Source of the DNA: Branchinecta lynchi
Lineage: Eukaryota; Arthropoda; Branchiopoda; Anostraca; Branchinectidae
Assembly: GCA_023053575.1 (NCBI GenBank)
Contig: JAKZAP010000014.1
Span: 3,224,001-3,288,000, forward strand
Length of the DNA: 64,000 bases
Direction: 5' to 3'
The notes below the pieces were generated by a model that searched no databases, was not told the DNA's origin, and was given only the letters and a program-made list of their open reading frames with translations. Position numbers and translations under genes: made by a program. This document shows positions 41,262 to 51,409 of this stretch, one piece after another (the stretch's first letter is position 1; each line of letters begins with the position of its first letter).

Positions 41262-41660
41262 CTAGAAGTTTATTCAAACAATGTTTACAACGGATACGTC
41301 AGCTATGATTCTTCGTCAGCGATATTTCGGCCCTTCTTGACAAAGGTCCTCGTCAGGCTGTCAATCCTCTGGTTCAACTTTGGTGATATCTTATTTATCT
41401 TTAATAAATATCTTATTAAAGTAAATTATCTTCAAATACCACTATAATGAAAAAACTAGTCCTGAAATTTAATTTTTGACAACGACGCTGTTTTATAGTC
41501 GGTAGAATCTTCAGTTATTTATTACAGGTTTGTTTCCTTCCCCAAAGTTGAACCAGAGGATTGACAGCCTGACGAGGACCCTTGCCAAGAAGGGCCGAAA
41601 TATCGCTGACGAAGAATCATAGCTGACGTATCCGTTGTAAACATTGTTTGAATAAATGTG
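41262..41660. mobile_element. Inverted PLE-like repeat arms with hammerhead-like motif
   Basis: The arms are about 115 bp long and nearly perfect. The left runs TTTATTCAAACAATGTTTAC ... CAATCCTCTGGTTCAACTTT (41268-41385), and the right is its complement (41545-41656). Each arm carries CTGACGAGGACC...GGGCCGAAATATCG. The spacer of about 160 bp holds nothing known. The same motif with CGGATACGTCAGCT recurs in the window at 20728, 32548, 47810-47990, 50598 and 53719. Confidence 0.65.
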
Positions 41661-41980
41661 TCAAAGTCAGCTTGGGCTCAAAGAATATTTATGCTAGAAG
41701 TGTCAGAGAAGCTTTTGGACAAAAATAAATAAATGTGCAGTATTAAATGCAGCATTTACAGCACTAAAAAGCTTTCGGACACGTTCACAATTCAAACAAA
41801 CGGACGCCGTGGTGCAGAGAAAGCACCGCAACTGACAATAAGGCTCGCCAAGTTTAACGGTTATATTTGTTACTGAAAATGTACATATCATTTCCGGTTT
41901 TTGTACTGAAGTGGCAAGTAGAGGAGGAATTTACAGTATGGGAAGTTGCATCAGCACCCTGATGCGAAGGGTACTTGTAA

Positions 41981-42263
41981 CCCTAGGTTCACACAGAACA
42001 AATCGCGGCGATGAACGAGATTTTTCAGTTGCATTGACAGAAGATTTTTATCGACTGGATGTTTACACTGGTTTTTCGTCGCCAACAGAATTTAACGTGA
42101 AATGTTGCTGTGCGTTCATAAAATCGTACTGTCGCCCAATTAAAGTTGAATGTCCCCAAGATGCAAATCGCCTGACGAAGCAACAGAAATCGCCGATTTT
42201 GGTGACGAAAATCTCGACGGTGGCCGATATCGCCTCAGTGTGAACGTCTGTGTGAACCTAGGG
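41981..42263. mobile_element. TIR MITE, CCTAGGTTCACACAGA family, copy 1
   Basis: CCCTAGGTTCACACAGA at the left and TCTGTGTGAACCTAGGG at the right. The interior has AATCGCGGCGATGAACGAGA and CGATTTTGGTGACGAAAATC. An open frame across it is a by-product of the repeat. Confidence 0.85.
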
Positions 42264-42492
42264 TAAGGGTATCGTTGGGTACTGGAGAACATGCTTTGTC
42301 TACTGCGGGACCATCTTTGACCTTCTTTTCAAACGCCGGGTTGTAAGCTACCCCCCTCCCCGGCTCCCCGCCCTCCTTGTGACAAGTCATGGATAGACTC
42401 ATGCGTTATTCCTTCCAAACAGACTGCCTAGGTCGGACGCGTGTAAATATTAAAAGTAAAACGTTGGTCCCTGTCAGAACGTTTATAACATT

Positions 42493-42857
42493 TACTCTAG
42501 GTTCACACAGAGCAAATCGCGGCGATGAACGAGATTTTTCAATCGCAGCGGCAGAAGATTTTTATCGCCTGGATGTTCACACTGAATTTTCGTCGGCAAC
42601 AGAACTTAACGCGAAAAATAAGTTAAAATAACCCTTAAAATAATTAAAAATAATTCATTTTTCTAAAAATGAATCATCAGAATGAATCATCCATGTCGCT
42701 TTTCCGTGCATAAAATCGTACTGTCGCCCGATTAAGGTTGAATTTTCCCAACATTGAAAGTCGCATGACGAAGCAACAGAAATCGCCGATTTTGGCGACG
42801 AAAATCTCGGTGATGGCTGATACTGCCTCAGTGTGAACGTCTGTGTGAACCTAGGGT
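42493..42857. mobile_element. TIR MITE, CCTAGGTTCACACAGA family, copy 2
   Basis: CTCTAGGTTCACACAGAGCA at the left and TGTGAACCTAGGG at the right, same orientation as copy 1, with a small extra segment near 42625-42700 (AATAATTAAAAATAATTC). Confidence 0.85.
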
Positions 42858-43339
42858 TACACATTAGTTACGTTTTTGATCCGAATTCTCCTCGCAATTC
42901 TCCTATTTCGCGTTTTGGACTATTCAGATAAAGCGAATTCTCCTTTTCTTGTTTTTTTGTCAGAATCGGAACGGGAAAAGCATCCCGATTCTGCAGAATT
43001 GAGAAGCTACTCAGATAGTCAATTCTCGGTTCTCCCCTCTCCTCCCTGATTGGTCAACCGAGTGCGGATGTTCAATATGCATAAACAGGTATACCGGGTT
43101 CAGAACAAAATGACCGGATTGCAGACGAGCTGCCAAATTAGTGTCTTTGTCAAAAGCGAAAATGGAGGAGATGAGCAAAAACGATAATTTGCACGAGAAT
43201 TCGGGGCCGTTTTAAGAGTTATGTTTCTACAAAGGGTCATAAGATAAATCTAAATTTAAATAATTTTGTAAGATTTATCTGTAGATAAAAATAGACAGAT
43301 AAGCCTGTAAGACGACATCACATAGCTCTGTAAAGGGTT

Positions 43340-43500
43340 ATTATATACGTCTGTAGAAGCGAAAGCCTTTATGATGCATTATATTAATACTGTCGTATCT
43401 ACAAATCCGTGAGATAACATAACATAAATACATCATATTTAATTAATAACATAACGCATCCGTAGAAGCGAAAGCCTTTTGCGGTGAAATGTATTATTAT
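43340..43500. repeat. GTAGAAGCGAAAGCCTTT direct repeats
   Basis: CTGTAGAAGCGAAAGCCTTT (about 43352) and CCGTAGAAGCGAAAGCCTTT (about 43450) are direct repeats near ATTATTA-rich DNA. A third relative is at about 30697 (TATAGAAGCGGAAGCCTTTT). Confidence 0.5.
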
Positions 43501-44394
43501 TTGTATAAGTATTCTCGGCAAATTTCTGACAGTATTGAAAAAAACTATTATACAGAATTCAATGAAAATAATTCAATATTGCTCAGTGTTTAATAAGTAT
43601 TTATTTGCCTGCTTGACCACTTTTAACACAGGAATAAAAGTTAGCATCGCTTTTACAACCTTGTCCAGTTTGCGGTCAGCCATGGACAAACGTACTTCGT
43701 CCTGGTACCACTACCCGTACTAAGTCACTACTTCCTTGATCTTTCCGCCCATTCTTAACCCTGATAATCTGCATTTCATTGACTTACTCTAATCCGCGTA
43801 ATAGAAGTACACTAATTTCTACCCTTGCCATGTGCCATGTCTGTCTCTTTATGCGACGTATCAGGCGAGAATGCTATTGGTCAGAAGAGAGATCGTGCAA
43901 ATGTTCCGTGTTTTTCGCCCGACACGACAATCTGGAGAGTGGCCAAAAACAGCCCGAGTCTTGTGTTATTTGCTGTAAGAAGTGCGGAGTTCTAAAGTAC
44001 CATAGTCAATTATCTTAAAACACCTGTGCACAAACACTTGTTGGTACGAGGTGTCCTTCATATGCCCTTATAAACCAAAGGATTGTAGGCTGTTTAGTGA
44101 TGAGCTTTGCAACATTCAAGTGGTGCAATCTTGCACTGTTTTCGAGTTGAACGTGTATATTAGGTGCTGTTTATTTGGTACTTATTACGTGTACAATGCC
44201 TAGAACAAGTCATCGCATACGTGTCTTACGAATGGATCTTGCCGTAAATTTGCCTGCAAGTTTGTAATAAAATAAAATGTTTTGTGTGCCCGTATCTGTA
44301 TCTCACGTCAGTCGAGTTCTGTAACGTAAGTTAAAGGTTAGAGCCGCTATCACATTGACGCGTTGCCCTCTCGGGGTTGCTCTCTCTCCGCCAC

Positions 44395-44512
44395 CGGTGT
44401 ACACCTCGACACGGCACCGACACGGCACCGCGGCACCGGCACGGCACCGCGGCACCGGCACGGCACCGGCACGGCAACGGCGCAACACCGCGGCACCAGC
44501 TCGGCACCGGCG
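44395..44512 (+). repeat. GC-rich minisatellite (CGGCACCGG/CACGGCAC), locus 1
   Basis: A tandem of CGGCACCGGCA, CGGCACCGCGGCAC and variants. It is flanked by AGCCGCTATCACATTGACGC and CTCGGGGTTGCTC to the left. The same combination appears inverted around 46536-47022, so the minisatellite is probably inside a mobile element. Confidence 0.75.
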
Positions 44513-44737
44513 CGCCTCTAGCACGATACGCCGGCCACGGACAAATTTTCTGCAGATTACTCTTCGCCATCTGGTATCTGGTATCTGGCGCCCAATAACG
44601 AAGGTACTTGAATGAAAGAATTATTGAAAACATGCAACCGAAGAAGAAGCTGAACTAGATATGAGGAGATGCTGTTGACCAAATGCGCAAAGTGGTCAAC
44701 CATGGTTTGGTACTGGTGCTTGGCGATACTTGGATTT

Positions 44738-45325
44738 TTCGATATATCGATATGATATATCGATATTTCCGCTTTCGATATTCAACAATCGATATATCGA
44801 TATTTTCACTTTCGATATTCGATAATCGATATATCGATATTGATATTTGCTTACCATGCTTCGTTTCGCCAAAATCTAAGAACCAAATTTTCATTAAATA
44901 GCATCTTGGATCATTTCAAACTCAGAATAAATGAGAAATGAATTAGGGAAAACATATTGTCCAATTTCGGATATATAAGTCGAGATATAAGTGTAGGTTA
45001 GTTCGGATTATTTACAATAATTACGATGAACAAACATCGTTTTCGATAGCGATATTTACGTTTCGATATCGATATTTGGTGCGATATATCGATCGATCGA
45101 TATCCGATATATCGCATACTGGATCATCTCGAACTCCGGATAAATAAGAAAGGAATTGCGGAATACACATTGCTCCAATTTCGTATATATAAGTGTGGGT
45201 TATGTTGGATTAATTGCAATCTTTACGAATGAACAAATATCGTTATCGATATCGATATTTACTTTCGATATCGATATTTTGTCCGATACATGGATATATC
45301 GTTATCGGTATCGAATATCGCCCAA
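44738..45325. repeat. ATCGAT-rich tandem repeat, period about 212 bp
   Basis: Units start near GGATCATTTCAAACTCAGAA (44909) and GGATCATCTCGAACTCCGGA (45121), with a partial unit before them. Between them run clusters of TATCGATATCGATATT. TATCGATA is also the DREF-type promoter element of some animals, but nothing here shows promoter function. Confidence 0.7.
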
Positions 45326-45403
45326 AACTTGAGTCAGCTTCAGTATATTTTGCTTCTGGTGAAGGTAATTCAGTGGCGACCAATCTTTTTTCATATTTGT
45401 AGA

Positions 45404-46424
45404 GTGTGCTAAGAATGATACTTGGCAGGCATATTTAACTTGGAAAAAGTCAATTTCCCCATCAGACACTCTGGGAGTGCAATAGAGGTATGCTTATTTG
45501 AACGTTCGTGCTTCGAACTTTGCCATTTTCATGCACTTGCTGTGGCTAAATATATGTACCAGTTAGCCTAAGTAGGTAGTCAAGGAAGGAAAAGATTGGT
45601 TCATAAATTCTTTTATAGAGCCAACCACATTCCTTAAAGTACTCATCATAACCACAAAGTACAGAAAATACTTTGGAGCAAAACATATATTTTCATGATC
45701 CCCATGAGCCCATGATTATTTGTGAAACAAGGGTTTTGCTTCAAAATGAATTTCCAGCTCCCTTAAAGGACCCCTCGCACTAATCACTCTTCAACTTACA
45801 GTATTTTAAAGTATTTGAATACTTTAACTATGCTGTGCTTTCAATAAATAACTAACTGTTTTGGCTGTTTTAAGCCTTTTCCGAGACCCGTTGACTTCTA
45901 GCGAAACAGGGAAACAATTTGCATAACCGATTTTCCTGATGGAAAAAATTCTCGCAGACAACCGTCGCGCAACCGTCTCGAACCGTCGACAGCGTGATAC
46001 ACATCGAAGGTAGCAAAACACGGCAAGTGAGAAAATCAGCGAGGTTTTGTTAGAGGGGTTAGAATGTACCGCACGAAACGTGGGTCTCCGGGTTTAGAAA
46101 TATATGTAATGATTACGGAAGTAGGTTGCATTAGTATTATAGGTTGCATTAGTTTGAGCAAAATATACAACTACGTGATCCCCATGAGCCCATAGTCACT
46201 TTTGCCTAAAGGGTTTTGCTTTCACATGAATTTCTAGTGCCCTTAAAGTGCAAAAATAAAATACTTTTCACCAGATCATTCTCTTGATTTCCAAGGGCCC
46301 ACAAACATTCTTATTTCAAGGGTATGGCTTATAATTAAACACAAGAAACCCAAGAATTTACAAATTCCTAAATTTCATCCTCTGATCCAGCCTTGCAAGT
46401 ACCATATGAGCTGCTAGCTCTTGT
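45404..46424 (+). mobile_element. HINE-like repeat family 2, copy B1
   Basis: The left part reads GTGCTAAGAATGATACTTGG with CAGGCATATTTAACTTGG. The right end is CTTGCAAGTACCATATGAGC then TGCTAGCTCTTGT, a hairpin shared with the other two copies. The TTAA-type MITE 45773-46150 interrupts it; CCCATGAGCCCAT...GGGTTTTGCTT occurs on both sides of that insertion. Confidence 0.6.
45773..46150. mobile_element. TTAA-type MITE, copy 2 (right end lost)
   Basis: The left end is TTAAAGGACCCCTCGCAC. The interior matches 19871-20552 up to GGAAGTAGGTTGCATTAGTA, after which GGTTGCATTAG repeats and the GGTCCTTTAA end is missing. Confidence 0.7.
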
Positions 46425-46535
46425 ATTCAACACACATTGCCGACTTCATTCTCGGCCAATATCTGATGAAATTTGTTTACATGTACATCAGAAATCGTGC
46501 TTTATCACAATACTGTAATTTGAAGTAAAAAAAAC

Positions 46536-46640
46536 CGCGGCACCGGCTTGGCACCGGCACGGCATCGGCACGGCACCGGCACGGCACCGGCACCGGCACG
46601 GCACCGGCACGGCACCGGCACGGCACCGCGGCACGCGCCA
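46536..46640 (-). repeat. GC-rich minisatellite, locus 2
   Basis: About 90 bp of CGGCACCGGCA/CGGCAC repeats. To the right follow GTGTACATCG, GAGCAACCCCTCGG and, at 46999-47022, GACGCGTCAACGTGAAAGCGG, the complement of the left flank of locus 1. Confidence 0.75.
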
Positions 46641-47164
46641 CTTGGTGTACATCGTTTTTGGGAGTGAGCAACCCCTCGGTTGCCCTTTCGCACTAATTAA
46701 GCTACGTAAACTCTGCGTCGTGCTTGCGTCGACTCAACGCAGAGCTTTCGCAGACCAATAAATCGCAACGTATCAGATTGTCAGTGGGAAATGGAAGTTT
46801 TTGAAGAAAAACTAAAAAAAAAAACACGCTGATGATGAAGCAAAATTTTGCTACTAGTGAAAGCAATTAAAATTCAGCAGAAGAAATCGAGAAAGGAAAA
46901 TGTAAATGAGCTTCCAGCGCGAAAGCTTCTCGCGCAGGTGTGAAAGACGCTGCGCAACCTGTACGCAACGCAGGATAAGCGCCTACGCATCGCAGCGACG
47001 CGTCAACGTGAAAGCGGCTTAAAAGGTAAAAAAGCTACAGTGCTAATCTCCAATACTCTGCCCTCACCCAGGAAGTGCAAAGGGCGGTGGGGGTGGGGTT
47101 GTCGGAGGCTGTCCTAATTCTTTCCGGGTTCCTGTTTTCCCAGACTTCTGCAGGTTAAGCTGGG

Positions 47165-47305
47165 TGGACTTCGGCTTTATAGGTTAACGCCACTGACCCC
47201 AGCTCCAAATCAAATGGTCGGAAGCACCGAGACTGGAACCAGATACCCTTCGCTTGTGAGTTCAGCGCGCTAACCCTTCGGCCAGGACGGACTAAAACGT
47301 TAAAC
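47165..47305 (-). repeat. tRNA-derived SINE, second type
   Basis: On the - strand: TGGCCGAAGGGTTAGCGCGC (A box region) and, about 35 bases on, GGTTCCAGTCTC (B box). The order and spacing fit a polymerase III promoter, but the tRNA stems do not close well. Confidence 0.5.
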
Positions 47306-47790
47306 GCCAAGGACGGGTCTGTGTCTTTAAGGTATTATGCAAAGACCGAAGAGATTTGGGGGGAGGAAGTTTATTTTAAAGCGGGATTGAAAAGGGAGGA
47401 AATACGGGATTTGATTAGTTGTAGGGCAGACAGTCTGCCTCTTGGGGAGAGAAGGCGGTATATTGGGAGGGCAAAGGGTCGGTCCGGTCCCTACTCATGT
47501 CCGATGTGTGGTAGTATGGATGAGAATCTGAAACATTTGTTGTGTGAATGTGAAAATTTGAATGAACCTAGGCTAGAAATTTTTGGAGTAAATAAGAGAA
47601 GGGTAGAATGGATGTGTAGGATTATGGGAAATAGTTTGTTTTATGAGTATAAAATAGTTGGCGAGGTTCCTCAGGCTGGCCTTAGCCCATAGGGAAAGGT
47701 GTTTATTTTTCGTTTGGTTGATTTTATTTTTCATGTATTTGCCATGGCCGTTGGCTCTTAGTGTAAATAAATCTTATCTTATCTTATAAT
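47306..47790 (+). pseudogene. LINE ORF2 3' end with zinc knuckle, truncated
   Basis: A 5'-truncated LINE copy. The last about 120 codons (47321-47692, stop TAG) include CPMCGSMDENLKHLLCECEN, a CxxC...HxxxxC knuckle of the type at the C-terminus of several LINE clades. It ends in a TCTTATCTTATCTTA tail at about 47772-47788. A related 3' UTR remnant is at 15345-15425. No RT domain is left. Confidence 0.65.
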
Positions 47791-47804
47791 AAATTACCCA
47801 AAAT

Positions 47805-47990
47805 AGATAAGTCAGATAGGAGGACAGCCTTCAGCGACATTTCGGCTCTTCTCGGCAAGGGTCCTCTTGAGATTTGACAGTGCAAAACGAATACGTCAGG
47901 TCTATTTTATTAGAGCTATATTTCGGCCCTTCTTGGCAAGGGTCTTCTTCATGAACCTTCTTCCTAGCTGACTTATCCGTTTTGAGTCAT
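47805..47990 (-). repeat. Two hammerhead-like PLE-type motif copies
   Basis: Two - strand copies of the GAGGACCCTTGCC...GAAATATAGCTC motif lie about 80 bp apart (47840-47875 and 47915-47960), each followed by the GACGTATTCG/CTGACTTATCCG segment. They are diverged relatives of the arms at 41262-41660. Confidence 0.5.
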
Positions 47991-48520
47991 TATTTTTTAT
48001 TCCACTTCTAGCTCATAGCTATTTGGATTAAACGTGTTTGATTGATTGATTGATTATTAGGGATCCGAAAACGTAAGTGGAGGGATACCTATGACTTCGT
48101 ACAAGTTGTCCGTCCGTGTGTCAGCACGATAACTCTCTAAATAAATGAGATATTTTGATGAAACTTGGTGTGAGGATTCTTCAAGTCAAGGGACAGGTCG
48201 AGTTCATAGATGGGCTTTGTAGCCCTATATTTACGGTTGTGGGAGGGGGGTTCAAATTAAGGGGCGAGCAAATTATTTTGTTTACAGCTAAGGGGTAAGA
48301 AGACATGCTGAACACGTATATGAAGTCCATTTTCTCACCGGACAGGTAGTTCACCCGGAATCCGGCTAAAACCAGAAATTTTGTTAAAAGCAAAAGTTTT
48401 ATCCGAAGTTGATTACATGTTCGATTTAGGGGTGAGAAGACATGCTGAATCCGTATATGACAATCACTTTCTACCCGGACATATAGTTCGCCCGTGATCC
48501 GGCTGAAAGCGGAATATTTG

Positions 48521-48850
48521 TTAAATGACTTCTCGCACTTTTACTATCCAACTTACAGTATTTTGAAATATTTGATGAATACTTTAAAATTAGGCTGTGC
48601 TTTCAAGAAATAACTCATGGTTTTGGCTGTTTGAAGCCTTTTCCGAGACCCGTTGACTTACAGCGAAAACAGGGACAGAATTTACACAGCTGTTTTTTCT
48701 GATGGAAAAACTTCTCGCAGACTACCGTCGACGGGGTGATACACATCGTTAGAATGTACCGTCTGAAATTGGGGTCTCCGGGTCTAGAAATGTATGGAGT
48801 GATTATGGAAGTAGGTTGCGTTAGTATTATAGGTAAGACAGGTCCTTTAA
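48521..48850. mobile_element. TTAA-type MITE, copy 3, with clear target duplication
   Basis: It lies in ...ATTTG-TTAA | ATGACTTCTCGCA ... AGACAGGTCCT | TTAA-AAGTAAAAGTTTTA. Other copies of the host repeat read TTTGTTAAAAGTAAAAG without interruption at this point, so the empty site shows that TTAA was duplicated. The left terminus is mutated (ATGACTT for AGGACCC). Confidence 0.88.
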
Positions 48851-50030
48851 AAGTAAAAGTTTTATCTGAAGTTGATTAGAGGTTCGATGCAGTGGTAAGG
48901 AGGCATACTGAATCCGTTAGGGAAAATCATTCTTTCTCCAGACAAATAGTTCACCTGGAATCCGGCCAAAACCTAAAAGTTTGTTTAAAGTTGAAGTTTT
49001 ATCTTAAGTTGATTAGAGGTTCGATGGGGTAAGGAGATACGCAGAATTAATTTTTAAGCTATAGTTTTTATGGCACTTGCCTTCCGGCCAAGTGCCATAT
49101 ACCGATCACTTTTCCGTCGGTCGGTCGGTCCGATGATCGCGAGTTAGGGTACTTCCAGATGTGCTAGGATGATGAAACTTGGCAGGCATTTCAGGGACCC
49201 GACCAAACTGACTTGGAAATAGTCACTTCCCCGATCTGACCATCGTGGGGGGAGTGCAGGGAGGGGGAATCCGGAATATTGAGACGTGTGTAACTTTCGA
49301 ACGGGCGATCGGATCTGAATGAAACTTGATATGTGGGAAGAAAACATGCCTAGGCATATCCCATTTTACTTCCGAACCGGATCCGACAGCTGTGGGGGGA
49401 GTTGGAGGGGGGTACCGGAAATATCGTGACACGCTTAGAGTGGAGGGATCGGGATGACACTTAGTGGGAAGAACAAACACATATCCTTGATACATCGTTG
49501 ACATAACCGGAATGGATCCGGGCACTGGGGGGGGGGGTATAGGCTGGATCCCGGAATTCCGGTTGTCTCGGGTTAAGGTACTTCCAGATGTGCTAGGATG
49601 ATGAAACTTGGCAGGCACACCAGGGACCCGAAAAAACTGACTTGGAAATAGTCATTTCCCAAATTTGACCATCGTGGGGGGAGGGGGAATCGGGAATATT
49701 GAGGCATGCGTAACTTTCGAACGGATGATCGGATTTGAATGAAACTTGATATGTCGAAGAACACATGCCTCACATGCCCCGTTGTACTTCCGGACCGGAT
49801 CCGCCAGCTGTGGGGGGAGTTAGAGTGGGGTACCGGAAATATCGCGACACGCTTAGAGTGGAAGGATCGGGATGAAACTTGGTGGGAAGAACAAGCACAT
49901 ATCCTTGATATATTGTTGACATAACCGGATCGGATCCGTGCATTGTGGGGGGGGGAGGCTGGGTCCCGAATTTCCGGTTATCACAGGTTAAGGTACCTCC
50001 AGATGTGTTAGGACAATGGAACTTGGCAGA

Positions 50031-51349
50031 CTGGGGAGCACAGCGCGGAGCGCTGTGCGAGGCTTCTAAGTCCTCCGGTCCAACCAAACTAGCCACAACC
50101 AAACCGTCTGGGGTGGTAAATTCAATCTGAAAAGATTGCTTAGCCCTAATGGTGTTCATCCTTCAAACATATCAATACAAATGTGTATGTTGGGGGGTGG
50201 AAAATAAGGAGGGTAAATAAATTGCCTGTGAATGCCTATAGTGATGGGAAATAAAAAATGGGTAATCCAGGGTCATTTCAAATGTTGATTTTTTGCCTTA
50301 TAAAGTGATAAAAAATACTATTTTGTAGTATTTTATCTTGTTCCCTGGGTCGGATGTCAGGGCCAAAAACCAGAGAGAACAGGCAAACGGGTGGTATGTA
50401 GAGAACCTTGGGTGTCTTTTGGGATATTCAGTCGGGTGTCTAAACTGTTAATGCAAGTAATAAATGCTTTGTGTTGATTGAACTGGCACCAAATTTGGCT
50501 TTTGACAAACCGGGGAGTTGATGAGGTTTCTTTTTAAAGAGGTATTCCGTGTGCTTTAATTGGGGTTTAACTGGCAACTTGAGCGGCTTAGAGCCTGAAG
50601 AGCTCTTGCCGAGAAGGCCCGAAATATAACTCGAATAAAATTAAGCTGACGTATCCGTTTTATATTGTCAAATAGGATTTTTTAATCAGCTTGGGCTGAA
50701 GGAATATTTAGTTGGGGTGTTCCATATTCCTTAGTAGTTTGTAATTTGGCCAGCGATATAGGGGTGTGTTGAGTGCTTTAAGGCCGTTTTGGTAAACAAC
50801 AATGCAAACGTTCATTAAGGTTTTTAATGAATGGCTCAAAAGTGGAGTCATCAGGTGATTACTACGAAAAGTAGCGGCATCATCCCAGATATAAATCTTG
50901 GGATCTCCAAAAGAGAACGGGTATTAGAGCCTAGAACCTCCGGTTTCGTTGCCTGACATCACGACCAGGGATATGGGGTGGGATAAAGTGGTCCGGGGTC
51001 TCGCTATTGAAACCTCCGATTGGTACAGAAAGCAAGGCTTATTGGGTCAATGAGCCTTTCCTTTTCGGGACACTAAGCAAGTCTGTAAGGTTTTTTGTCC
51101 CCTATTAGCTGGAGGGGTAGGGGTAGGGTCGTATGCTTGTCTAATAAGGGTCTCTTTAAACGTATCGAAATTCTTGATAATCTTGCTAGAACTAGGAGTG
51201 GTAGTTGGCACGAAAGATAATCCGAGACTCAGTAATCGGTGCTGTTCGTGCGATATGGCGGGGTTAACAATTGTTACAAGACCTTCATCACATACGGCAA
51301 TGGGGGGGTAGGTAGGCGACCGACGTTGGAAACGGCGATTCTTACTAGA
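50031..51349 (-). repeat. 1319-bp direct repeat, left copy
   Basis: It begins CTGGGGAGCACAGCGC with a hairpin GCACAGCGC-GGA-GCGCTGTGC, and ends GGCGATTCTTACTAGA. Compared by eye with 53152-54470 it differs at two sites (AGGCCCGAAA/AGGGCCGAAA near 50620; CCTCCGG/CCTCTGG near 50940) and has no indels. Confidence 0.93.
50592..50670 (+). ncRNA. Hammerhead-like core motif in left direct repeat
   Basis: CTGAAGAGCTCTTGCCGAGA followed by AGGCCCGAAATATAACTCG. It has a CUGANGA core, stem II arms and GAAA. One arm base differs from the right repeat. Stem I partners were not found, so self-cleavage is unproven. Confidence 0.3.
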
Positions 51350-51375
51350 AAAATATACGTATCATAAGATAACAT

Positions 51376-51381
51376 TTTATT
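51376..51381 (-). terminator. Poly(A) signal of the 343-residue gene
   Basis: On the - strand AATAAA lies within GAAATAAAATG about 30 bases after the stop codon, just inside the internal part, before the downstream direct repeat. Confidence 0.5.
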
Positions 51382-51409
51382 TCAAATAAAACACTAGTAA
51401 AACTTAAAA

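Noticed and set aside
41911..42243. 110-codon open frame
   Set aside because: It lies across a TIR MITE, and its second copy at 42493-42857 does not keep the frame.
44303..44633. Overlapping open frames rich in Arg, Ala, Gly, Cys
   Set aside because: They are translations of the GC minisatellite in several frames, so not genes.
46477..46693. Cys/Arg/Ala repeat frames on the - strand
   Set aside because: Translation of the second GC minisatellite array.
49144..50159. Proline/serine-rich frames on the - strand (also 57372-58149 on +)
   Set aside because: They follow the tandem core units of repeat family 2 and are not conserved between copies.
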